A DNA stretch of 64,000 bases from the NCBI GenBank assembly GCA_963970005.1, contig CAXAMN010004058.1:62001-126000 (forward strand), in the 5' to 3' direction. Below are positions 9,401 through 17,598 of this stretch, one piece after another. The notes under the pieces are model-generated. The model searched no databases. It saw only the letters and a program-made list of their open reading frames with translations, and was not told the origin of the DNA. How positions within the stretch are numbered: position 1 is the first letter of the stretch; each line of letters starts with the position of its first letter. The position numbers were made by a program, and so were the translations under genes. The stretch is from Durusdinium trenchii (lineage: Eukaryota; Sar; Dinophyceae; Suessiales; Symbiodiniaceae).

Positions 9401-11885
9401 CGTTCCCGAAGCGCCCCTTAATGGTGGCCATGGATAGCTTATAGCGTCTTGCCAAGTCGCCAGTTTTCTCTTTCTTCTCGTCCTCGTTCATGTAGCCCAC
9501 TAACTTCTTCAGTGAAGCGGTCAAGAACTTGGTGTCATCGGATTTTGTCCTGGACATTGCATAGTTGATGGATAACGGGACGAGCGGAGGAATGCCGACG
9601 GCAATCCATGCTTCAACCACATCCAACCCATGCGTACTCTTCGACATCCTTGGAGGTAGGGTGATCTGCCCTCTCTCCCTCATCTCAACCAGGCCATCGA
9701 GGATCTTGATGATGAAAGTCGGGTAGCCGCTCGTGTTGCTGTTATAGTTCATGACACCACCAACAGAAGCCATAGCCACGTCGCTGAAGCGTACGGGTGA
9801 AGCAGTGCTGTGGTCACACAAACAAACACAACAGGCCTGAAAATCATGAATGCCATGTGGTTCGATCCGTCGTACGTGTGATATTTGTGTCCCATGCTCA
9901 TCACATGTGTATACAGTCTCGTTTGATGTTGCATCACACACTGATCGTTCGTTGAAGGAACTACCCAAGGCTCGAATCATAAGGCACGGAACGGCATGCA
10001 TCATCTTCTCAGACTTCTGGAATTCAGCGATTCTCTTGGTCACGGTCTTCAGGATAATGCCGACTATCTTCTTATTATATAATTGAGTAGTCTTAGTGTA
10101 TTTACCTGCACAATCTCTATGGCTATGGCTCTTGTCACATGTTCTGCTGAGCTGGTCGCCAAACTCAAGATTCCATGATACAATCTCCCAAGGTTTCTTG
10201 ATGAGTTTCTTGTTGGAGTGCGAATCGTTGAACTCAGCACCTAACCCGTACATACATCCATCAAACACATGACAGTCGCAATCAGTGCCGCTCAACAAAC
10301 GTTGAACCCTTTGATCTTTCCAGTAGGCACAGTATCTTGGTAGTTCAAACAGTGCGGCGGCTCCGATCCTCAAAACACGAGTCATAACAGTTTCAAAACG
10401 TTCCCAAAGGTCACAGTATAGCGCTCGCTTAAGCTCTATAGATTTAGCTATCGCATCGCTGACTTTAGCGTTGTATCTCGACCATGCTGATCCGCCTGTA
10501 CAGGGTCCTGCAAACATTACTGCATCCTTCTCCGAGCGTACTGCTGCGAGCGCACGTGCGATTCCGTATGGTGAAGTGAGGTCATCGCTCTGAGATACAG
10601 TGACGATGGTGCAATCGTGCTTCGCCGCTAAATGGGTGAAGTGATTACATTCCTCTGAACACAGTAGGATGAATGCGGGTTCTTTACCTATGTCGTACAG
10701 ATCAATTACCATCTGCTCGTCGCAGGCGGCTAGGTTGTCATCTTCTTCGCACAACACGAACTGGTACCGATATGCAATCTCCCCATCATGTCGTCTCAAG
10801 TTGACATCAACTATTCTGTGCTCTTTGCTCTCCTCGCTCTTGGCTTTGCTAACGGAGACGAACGTTGGGACAATGATATCCTTCAATGGGATCGTTTTCA
10901 TACGCTTTGGGGTGCTACATAACGCTATTGCAGCCGATTGAGCTTCCTCGTTTTCCGATTCAGCGTCGTTTCCCCTAAGGGTGAACACAGTCTTGCCTAT
11001 CCATCGGAGGTGCGTTTTGGTATGCGTACCTCCACCTGAGTGTCGCCAATAGTCCTTGACACAATCCTCAAAATCTGATGACTCGAACTGACTTCCTTGA
11101 CGGTAAGTCATCCTATCGTCTTTGATCCGTGACATGTCGACTGGACAAGATGGCGCGTCACCCGGGCAGAACGCCTTTCTCCTAGGAGACGAGTGTATTC
11201 TTGTTAGCGTTTTAGCTTCTTCGTCTACCTCCCAATGATCGTGAACTGAGTGCTCTTGCTCTTCAGGATCCGAAAAAAAATTGTCGAAAATCGTCGAAGA
11301 CCCCCCAGACCCCCCATTCCCCCCATGCACAAGGCGTGTCAGGGCGTTGAGCACATGTAAGGCAGAGGTCGAGCAGTGATGAATCGACAAGTACAAGGAC
11401 GAATCACGGAGAGTCTGTTGCAACTCGCGACATTGGACAAGCGGACGCAAGCTAAACAAAAGACGTGGAAGGATCGCAGCGTTGAAATGACCAGACGCAG
11501 GAGCGGACGCTTCGGGTAACGGAGAAGACAAAGGATGAAACTGAAAGAACGCACGTTCGACCCAGCGGTCAAACCGAACGGGCTCTAAGTTAGGGTCGAC
11601 CTTATCCTCGATCTGTTGCCATTGCGCGTCCTGCAAGATCCAAGTGCTGCGAAGGTATGCCATATCAGGGGGAGCCCGTGGTGGACGCAGCCTGTACAGC
11701 TTGGGAGTACGAACCATAACGTAGGGGTCGTATCCAGGGATCTCTTGCAGTCCCTCTTTGCTCGAAAGTCCCGGCTGATACAGTTGTGGCGGGACAACCG
11801 GAATGGTGGTGTAAGGATATAAGGCTGTTGCCTGGCAACCGGGCGTCCCTTTTGCATCCAGGATTCTCTTTCTGGAGGGCTCCAC
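3480..11885 (-). CDS. Giant C-terminal module of copia-like polyprotein with Tpt1/KptA domain (2,801 codons)
   Basis: A single uninterrupted frame. The first 22-23 codons come from the terminal repeat of insertion A; the native part begins at 11,817 and is in frame with RNase H across insertion A. Residues about 390-570 resemble a methyltransferase-like Rossmann region (GPCTGGSAW, LFELPRYCAYW, FDGCMYGL). A Pro-rich linker lies near 1,110-1,140. Around 1,350-1,560 there is an alpha/beta region that might be SGNH-like (weak). A CCHC knuckle CIHCMESGHTTLNC is near 1,988. Residues about 2,185-2,455 match the Tpt1/KptA plan: an N-terminal LRH dyad, VRATSAHS, FHATNLGALTSIMRRGL, RDSIHF, and a C-terminal ENVVPFDEV strand. 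A zinc ribbon (CPNC-CPHC) lies near 2,560-2,578, then an acidic stretch and a hydrophobic tail. Tpt1 family enzymes transfer an RNA 2'-phosphate to NAD+. Role in the element is unknown. Most of the protein is unrecognised. Confidence 0.85.
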   Translation of the reverse strand: MEPSRKRILDAKGTPGCQATALYPYTTIPVVPPQLYQPGLSSKEGLQEIPGYDPYVMVRTPKLYRLRPPRAPPDMAYLRSTWILQDAQWQQIEDKVDPNLEPVRFDRWVERAFFQFHPLSSPLPEASAPASGHFNAAILPRLLFSLRPLVQCRELQQTLRDSSLYLSIHHCSTSALHVLNALTRLVHGGNGGSGGSSTIFDNFFSDPEEQEHSVHDHWEVDEEAKTLTRIHSSPRRKAFCPGDAPSCPVDMSRIKDDRMTYRQGSQFESSDFEDCVKDYWRHSGGGTHTKTHLRWIGKTVFTLRGNDAESENEEAQSAAIALCSTPKRMKTIPLKDIIVPTFVSVSKAKSEESKEHRIVDVNLRRHDGEIAYRYQFVLCEEDDNLAACDEQMVIDLYDIGKEPAFILLCSEECNHFTHLAAKHDCTIVTVSQSDDLTSPYGIARALAAVRSEKDAVMFAGPCTGGSAWSRYNAKVSDAIAKSIELKRALYCDLWERFETVMTRVLRIGAAALFELPRYCAYWKDQRVQRLLSGTDCDCHVFDGCMYGLGAEFNDSHSNKKLIKKPWEIVSWNLEFGDQLSRTCDKSHSHRDCAGKYTKTTQLYNKKIVGIILKTVTKRIAEFQKSEKMMHAVPCLMIRALGSSFNERSVCDATSNETVYTCDEHGTQISHVRRIEPHGIHDFQACCVCLCDHSTASPVRFSDVAMASVGGVMNYNSNTSGYPTFIIKILDGLVEMRERGQITLPPRMSKSTHGLDVVEAWIAVGIPPLVPLSINYAMSRTKSDDTKFLTASLKKLVGYMNEDEKKEKTGDLARRYKLSMATIKGRFGNDASGVFSNLSRYLVEPQEIGAIDDLWDDVRDFINSGRLNDTMVAYQQWRNLSGSANESMNMREAADPSDHVYATRLESYYTIFSSIFYHTSDKLTSRNAKEKVQELIETVNREIRNMALAIRVHNSDSALDKIHVIDVLEDLIARKRGLPKYRSAAQNHMETFLGSMSVMVQYLDNCKPPVALIIPEELRFMREKVMPMINQWIPVEPTMFRVQYNAAAAESGRQDEYNRRGSAFKSYTEYIEEMKKKIEDKVIPSLPFWDMVESEGPEPPDVAHRPKWCPPLQIYGDFARPKAKPMPRAPRPPPPSSSFEQQNFSERPSDSSTGHGPASSKRWGRTGGSASTGAASRDISVTTWFRMPLPMGPSKHYVFGKDYFSQDMKVYAMVSTNQVPSGHIVEGPCTVNGQMTWLQYLRRLTSYLMFWHGGYQESVIDRNYYKEDAHWFAQYTNIYDSTQVSLAGGLPSPRTLYNLCYPMEAKVIDEAELELRMRETLKGFIPSVTCQPATRTNDGESVHCEFIGAMKTSKVILMSDFEYITKSNSGKQTVFAQSLLSLGWDKVINMSCTPEYKKGVMTDPYGFINFVRDRIDDVKRHEPTSIHVWLSLSNLVTAGEKGTYKTVIVPTDFVPRLRDVIVKLDACCQLPTFVRICADVEFHHAVGSFGKIANMIKDELSLNGMMSTTSDRFWRAISVAGSGHPYSMKSGTSLVHAVMEKHLFREKMLASCFMAPDPLTEANSLHDPNLEHVLQDKERLYQYLFGDSVRGSHAYQSTAEPSGENESERRKREKVRRENKMPWMDEYWGVLQPEPIYSRTQRWYVIDDFKEGEEICCDYCLFCNPIDFELKDDCYAECINGAANRCRGMSAEDYVQKRFHACARLLHNFGMGQTVSSPTIVISEMNPHDDLMKFLHEAMIIFNENPGFQKEISFFGGIRLSSTMTENFFKTRRGPSIHVEKQKVGSAKYFQGSYDLGNVCYTKYLKTILEPDVFRTIFGDDPTEERVGDMVEALLGMFEVAQLFRHMFRRWGDIEALRTGLEESIKRVTASLYDRTTYENRKRSMIRTMDPHSDEAASVALILVRMRTMPLPEFDIDHFFEIGKEPEQGTGATGEPEAEGVDMETECVQEKEEQDVDMSDPKASILHAIDEFEKKIGRAEFCIHCMESGHTTLNCEKTLSSSPTVTSVLSDWKKRVKGEVAPDDVPSGHPTEQPKKKKQRASPTPDRKVDSEFRRKEMLKARVVTMFDHDGFTLIESADGVEGGPHSYNGRKLVEASPKDMKEVYEFVEKAFVHSSSLTPKACHHFYPLPTRREKGYKPIDPMTMVGKVELVPINGVTFAAKNSDYGNHKYPTPDCRVREYSQTSQALSRRLGAKLRHRIGRQFRTGGRLAPIKCDEGAWVSWEDLLGDNAVWEDGYHYGNIDIVTKKARLEKYFDQNYECFRMTKRVRFQMLAVRVHPDELNEPDDPMEKGWINELKDMGISKGRLHHSDGWCFPVAVRATSAHSTDGGGYDVTIDIDHIGSRMTNDMALSMVTAFHATNLGALTSIMRRGLVPGGLGSSGRDSIHFTCFPPWAWEQGYKGKPWLGRKVAMRDRPVVLYIPVWKLQEYGLLISATGSLLVENVVPFDEVKGAWLQCDNAEPGQPEKIEWIRLLNGEPDPGSYLVLESKYGNPIMIPRFQKLESLAVEVQDDTYSEDDAKISKLLGMIEESGVYPEYDNTEWQELFEEIVYRRAMKDYDSRPCPNCLGEVDVRLTICPHCVAVLIANGKLTHVVPKETRDRNQRSPPKDVPASSSGETTSAAGANIDEVIKNARKTAEEVIEIEESEGEEEEEVPIILKERPDEAEGEPEYREVPQDGYGNELPKPFPFAIDELPQEAAIPIDHNFAVTQQFDLRLMKLIKGLANATFDINCFESREDVLRMFDDGQRHDTPHNRWPIVPKDPDTGFPRRLKRDEESTFLELGVFKLLGVLGFVGLSVPRGA

Positions 11886-12000
11886 TACCAGTTCTTTTAT
11901 TTATTAAAAACTTATGCTCTGCTACCACTGCTTTTGTCAAAGCATCATCACTGAATTGCAAGGCTGCCACTGCTTTTGTCAAAGCATCATCACTGAATGC
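11820..12000. repeat. Left terminal inverted repeat of insertion A
   Basis: Starts TAAGGCTGTTGCCTGGCAAC and matches, as reverse complement, the right end at 30,823-31,001. The outer 100 bases are almost identical. It includes two direct copies of a 32-base block containing TTTTGTCAAAGCATC, at 11,925-11,956 and 11,967-11,998; the right arm has one. Similarity fades beyond about 12,000-12,050. A TA lies immediately outside at 11,818-11,819. The first ATG of the downstream 2,801-codon frame lies inside this repeat. Confidence 0.9.
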
Positions 12001-12567
12001 ACGTGATAGGAAGGCAACCGCTGCTGCTGCTGCCCAGAACCAATTGCCACGGAATGGCCGAAGAGGGTTGGAATTTGGGTTCCCACTTCTCTTTGACAAT
12101 GCTTTGAGCCTTTGTTATGATTGTTTTTAGCCCGGCTAGAAGAATCCTAGACAGACATATTGCGCATGCCTACTACGCACGCCTATCATTGAGAGGTAGC
12201 GTGTGAAGTTTGAAGCGTTGTATGGGTTTCCATACATTTGCCTGGTTGGGCATTGACTCGGAACTGCTCTCCAAGCATTCTGGAACACATTGAACGCAGA
12301 ATCCAACATTGCAGAATCCAACACACAGAGTGAAGCAAAGCATGTACGTGCGATTTTGGATTTGACACATCAAACCCCGTGGCCAGTTCTGTTTTTGTTG
12401 AGGGTGCACAGCCATGACAATCGAGCACAGTAACAGTAACATACTTTTGACCGACATTTCTTCGCTCCCATGTGCTGGCTGGAAACGCGCAGTCTCAGGA
12501 GCATGTTTTCTCCGAAGCCAGTCTCTGTGAGTCTCATGGTGCATTTCACCTGCTCCGCTCTAATCGG

Positions 12568-13744
12568 TCTAGTCTACATTTCGATCATCAGTCCCCTCCT
12601 CGGACTCCGGGTGCTCACCAGGATCGCCCACATCCATGTCTGCTTCGGCACCAGCAGGCGCTTCAGATTCCTTGGGACCGCTATGCATGGCCACCGCTTC
12701 TGCAATCATTGCGTCCTCGGGCAAAACTGACTTTGAAGGCCCAGGCTTAATCTTGTTTCTTTACAAGTTGCGGGCAATGCAATTTAACAGTTCTGCCATT
12801 GAGTGAGATCGATATACAATTAAGGCAGGTTCATACATACTCAGGCCGTCTTCTCGCGTGGCGATCGATTTCTTCTGATACTCCACCCTGAGAGCCTCCT
12901 TGGCCACAAACAAAGTAACATATGCCTCCATACCACCTCCATCCCCCACGACTGCTCAGATTACATCTTTAGTTTGTTTCTTTACCCCTTTACGAAAAGG
13001 GGCAGCGATTTCCTCCAACTGGGCAGGCGAAACGCCAGCACGCGGCTTCACCTCCAGGGAATGGTACACATGAGGCCTGAAGCTGAACTTGCAGTCTGCC
13101 AGTAAGCTTAAAACGACGTGTGTAGTAGGTGACAAAAGAGTACGAAGACAAATGACTTAATAGTAGTAGTATATTTTTAATGCCTTGTTTGTTTCAACTC
13201 CGACCCGCAAGATTTCCTTGTTGAGCCGGTTGAGTTTGATGCCCCAAACACCATCCCGCTGGTACATTGACTTGCTCACCGTCCAAGGAGCACATGATGG
13301 CCTCTTCATGACCTGAGTGGATCCTGAGGCTGCGGGGCGCTTGAGTGTTTTGTTTTCGCTAGCCTCCGGTAAAGTTCTAACCTCTTGCGTCGTCTTTGCT
13401 CCTCCTGTGTCCTCGGGGACTGGCACTTGTTCCTGTTTTGGTGACGATGCCTTCTTCTTAGGCAAGGTTTTAGCTTTGGCTTTCGGAGAACCCTTTGCAG
13501 CAGCCTTTGGCTTGCTCTTTGCTGTAGCCGGTGGGTCACCAGGTGCCACTGCTGGCACTGCAGGAGAACCGTGTGGTTGTGTCTCCTCATCGGACAGCTC
13601 TGTCACACTGGCTATCACCATGGTTGACGATGATCGGCGTGTATTATTTGAACTTAAATCTGCATTCGGCATGAATGGGTCCACTGATTTGCCATGCACA
13701 CTGACAAACGACAGCCCCGTGTAACGAGACTGCTTCGTTGGCAT
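12568..13744 (-). CDS. Unrecognised multi-exon KRPAA-type protein
   Basis: The first coding block runs from the ATG at 13,744 to about 13,160 (195 codons to the in-frame stop). It holds a serine-rich start, an Ala/Pro/Lys-rich disordered middle, and a C-terminal part with LKRPAAS, MKRPS and the hydrophobic/basic block YQRDGVWGIKLNRLNKE. Probable further exons on the same strand: about 13,000-13,110 (FRPHVYHSLEVKPRAG), about 12,830-12,950 (MEAYVTLFVAKEAL), and a terminal acidic exon 12,568-12,735 ending EEGTDDRNVD before a stop. The KRPAA pattern is frequent in dinoflagellate proteins, from memory. No enzymatic motif is seen. Whether all exons belong to one gene is inference from order, strand and spacing. 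Confidence 0.5.
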
Positions 13745-14093
13745 GTTACGCTGGTTGACGATTGAGCGCTGCAGGGCGCGAAAGATTCTTTGCTCTTCGG
13801 CTTGCGATGCTGCTACTAGTAGTAGGGCCTGCTCTTAAACACCAAAAAGCTGTCAACAATTGTTGAACAAATAATATACTTGAAGCATAGTAAAGCTTGA
13901 AGCTGTAGATGGGAAAACACATTGAAGAAAACAAGCACCACAGAACAGGCCACATGAACACAAGCGCTTTGTCAGGAGCTGAGGAAGACTTCTAGGCTCT
14001 GCTCGGCCTTGCCCTCAAAATCTCTTGCCTTCAAAATGTCACATTCTTGAAAACAGTTTACAAGTCGTGTGATGGGCTGGGGCCGGCTCAGCT

Positions 14094-16300
14094 CACAGCT
14101 ACCTGTACTGCAGTTTTGGCACGAATGTTCAAACTGCAGGTAAGCCAGAATTTTGGCTTGATGCCAACAATTTTGGTCGGGACGCCCGGATCAACGCGCA
14201 CCTCGCTGTGACCAAGATCCAGATGTGGAAAGTAAATTGTCCATGTTTGCAATTTTCACATCATATTTTCACATCATATTTAATGCTGTGTGCATCACGA
14301 ATGCGTGGTCTTCAAGTTTTTGATGACATAGTTTGGCGCCAAGAGTCCTCCCATAGAGTGGCCCCCATTTCCGAGCGGGGTAATGTCAAAAAGTGACCCT
14401 TCGCAACTGCGCCAAGTATGGTTCCCCTCATCGATTGCGGGTCTCCTCCCTCTGGAGCAGTTGGCTCGAAGCAGGAGATCTTGTTTTTGGGCTTGATCTC
14501 ATAGCGGAAAAGTGCTGGGGACCCATTCGCCTTCAAACCCAATCGACAAGGTCAACGGGTACACAGTGTAGCAACGTAAAATTACTGTCCCTAGTGAAAC
14601 TATTATGACAATCAGTCAGGCCTGGTTCTTTTGAGTCATATCGTGCTCCATGACATTCAGCGATGTAATGCCAGTGGTCCTGGTCACGTGACACACCAGA
14701 TCCGCCACCGACATAGCCTGCTTAGATCCACTTTGCACCAGAACTACCAGCTGTAGGTCACTGTTGATGAGATAGGGGATTGCACTTGCAGCGTTCCCCC
14801 GCGCACTGCCTGCCACGGTGACAGTCAGTGATTGAAACCGATAGTCAAACACAACCGATAGTCACTGAAAATGAGACCGGTGAAATATGGACCCCATAGT
14901 TTTTGGACTCAAAATGCCTGTGGGCACTTCAGCTGCGGTGCCGGTTCCGAAGCCAAACAGCTCTCCGCACCGCATAGGCACGTCCGCGTCCGTTCCATTG
15001 ATCAACCACACACCAAAATCACCAATGGAAATTCCAACATGGATCTTGTTGTTACTGATTGCCATCGCTTTTCCCAGCAGCCTCACACAAAGCACGAGGG
15101 TACACAAACACTTCATGACCTGTGGTCAACGACTGTCAGACAGGGGACGTTGCCCTCAACAGACAGACAAGGTTTTAAGTTAAAGTTTTGGCGAACAGAA
15201 AGACCAAGGGCAGCTGACAGTTGTTGCTCTTTTCCAAGCAACTCCTTGGTCGCTTCAAACTCGGACAAATCAAGGACAGTTGAAGGTGATATCGTCTTCC
15301 CAGTCTCAAATGGCGTGTCACCCTCTGAAAACTGCGGCTGCGACAAGGTCCGCGCTGGCACTGTGGGACCAGGCGGCGCAGCGCCAGCCCCAGCTGTCCC
15401 TGCTGAGCCCGCGCCGGCTGGGGTGGAGGTGGTAGGAGAGGCGACTTTCTTGTATTTGGTGTTGAACGCCTCCACTTTCTCCTTCAAGGCAGAAACCCGG
15501 CCTCCATCCGACTCGGAGGACAACGCTTCTGTAACAGCGCCAGGAATCCTCAGAAGTGTTGCGTGCGGGGCCAGTAACACATCCACAGCGAACAATTTAA
15601 TACCGAATTTAGGTTGAACCTGGAGGGCATGTGTAAGCTTTTAGGCTAGCCGCGAAGCCACTCCACCACCAAAGGCAAGAAGATTCAAGGACGGCAAGGG
15701 CTTACCGTAAGGTGTTTGAGGACGAGTCTTGTCACCGGCTTCGGCGCATTTGTCCCACCATTCCTTGCACACTGGCACAACACCAACATCAAGGTTTACG
15801 TGTTATCATTGCTACCTGAAGCGTGTCTAGCCACAAAACCAACCCTACTCAGAATAATTCAATGTTGGCGTGCGGTCGCATGGCTGAGGCCGCAGCTGAC
15901 ATCATAGTGCCAGCAACTTCAGACTTGAGTGGGCTGCATTCCTTTGCAGAGTCCTCTCGATAGTACGCCGCAAAGAAAAATTCATTTCCAGAAGTTGTGT
16001 TCAAGTGCTTCATTTGTAGCTGCAGAACTGCGCGGCCCCACTCATTGTACCTGTGGCAAGAGAATGTTCAAAGCCACTAAAAGCAAGGCTTTGTTTTACT
16101 GCGCAAGTTTCACCAGAAGAGATCTAGTTGATTTAGCAGCTTGGGGCGCAGCAGACTCTCTCGGGACAAAGGGTTTTCCGTAAGTGGTGAAACCTTCAAG
16201 CTTAGTTTTATGTCTATAGAAAATATTCACGTCGCCGGTTGTGTGCGCCGTTCTGGTTTTGCCAGGACAGTGTTGAAGGTTGCGCAAGCCCACCAAGGGA
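14094..16300 (-). CDS. Unrecognised multi-exon gene
   Basis: A series of plausible minus-strand exons. About 16,100-16,190 reads YGKPFVPRESAAPQAAKS. About 15,855-16,055 reads NEWGRAVLQLQMKHLN and FFFAAYYREDSAKE. About 15,690-15,780 reads KEWWDKCAEAGDKTRPQ. The long exon at about 15,170-15,620 has a coiled stretch near ALKEKVEAFNTKYKK, an Ala/Gly/Pro linker and a helical end FEATKELLGKEQQL. About 14,925-15,060 reads VGISIGDFGVWLINGTDAD, and about 14,640-14,830 reads AIPYLINSDLQLVVLVQSGS. About 14,400-14,540 reads SPALFRYEIKPKNK. The terminal exon 14,094-14,215 reads DPGVPTKIVGIKPKFWLTC and ends in a stop. No family is recognised. Exons at 15.69-16.19 kb share a T-P-YGKP motif, hinting at exon duplication. 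Single-gene status is uncertain. Confidence 0.42.
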
Positions 16301-17598
16301 GGTCAAGAGACCACAAAAATATATAGGACCGCGAAAAATAGATAGGGCTACAGTTGGCCCTAATTACTTTTTGGCCTCTTGACCTCTCTTGGCATCCGTT
16401 GGGAAATGCTCTAGCTGGCCAGGGCTCGTGGCACAGGATCTGTCATGACAGACGCTGCAGGTACTACATACTATATATGTTGTCAGGGTTGAAGTTACTG
16501 TCTTCGAACATGCGCTGTGGACATCTACCGACACATTGAATTCAAGATACAAGCGCAGCCCTAATTTCCGGGGTCTTTATATGTTTTGATTTTGCTAAAT
16601 TTCAAACTTAGAGCTTGGGTTCAGGGTGGCAACAACAACCAGCTCACGACAGCGGGGCTATGGCCTTGTGGGAAGTGCGTCCAACACAAATACCTTGTAG
16701 GTCTTGGCCGGGTCTGCTGCCCCGTTGAGCAACCCATCAATGATCTCGGTGCAAGCTTGGAGGCCTCGCTGCTGCACCTTCGTGAAATTGCAGAAGCTGA
16801 GGCAAACACAGCAATGAGAGCAAGGCAAAGCAAAGCAAACACCAGGTCGAAAGTACACGCTGAAGCAAACCAAGGCGCGCGCTGCGGCGGCGACAAAGGT
16901 CGATCGACGTCGAAGTTACTGAGTTCGCAAACCCTTGCCCTCGTGACAGGGCCAATCATGCCCAACATTGCTTTGGATTGAGAAAAGGCCCACACCTTGT
17001 GGATCCCCACAGTGCCTGCCCAACCTTACAACGGCCACCATCAACAAAAGCCCAAACGGCACATCAATTGGCAAGTGGATGCTGACTCGGCACAAGTCTG
17101 GCTCCTCCTTCGTTTGTCCCCGCCGTGGGGCGGGTCGTTGAAGGAAAGAGTAATTTCGCTGGAATCAAATGCCCTGAGCGCAAAGTAATATATAAAAGGA
17201 GACTGGCCACAGGTCACAGGCCCCACAGAGTTTAGCGCCACTTGCAGCCAGAGCACGCCATGAACAGGTCTTCCAGATGTCTTCTGTGTTTTACCACAGT
17301 TGTCATATGCGTCGAACCGTGCAAAACTGGGAGGAGGCAGAAGCACACCACATCCGCCGACGCTGAACAAATGGACCGCGCCAATTGAATGGCATCATCA
17401 ATGACAGATGGGTCTTGGCTGCGGGGCTATGGGTGGAGCGGTTGTCCAAGCTTCGGTTCAAAGCCCTGCAGGCAAACCCACTAAAATCAAATCAAGAGTC
17501 CTGCTGGCCAGAGGGTGACATCAAGAATTATGACGCCAAGCCTGGAAAGTACGGCTTCAGGCAGCAGCTTTATTGACTACTATGCCCCTATTTACCTA
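16301..17598. other. No supported gene
   Basis: Open frames on both strands are short and of biased composition, and none shows a recognisable motif or a convincing splice context. A repeated AGCAAAGCAAA/AGCAAACAC pattern occurs near 16,800-16,870. The interval probably contains intron or intergenic DNA of the minus-strand genes on either side. Confidence 0.35.

Noticed and set aside
12095..12130. Possible spliced-leader relic (GGCTCAAAG on the minus strand)
   Set aside because: Only GGCTCAA matches, and the upstream TTTT is AAA here; too short and too imperfect.
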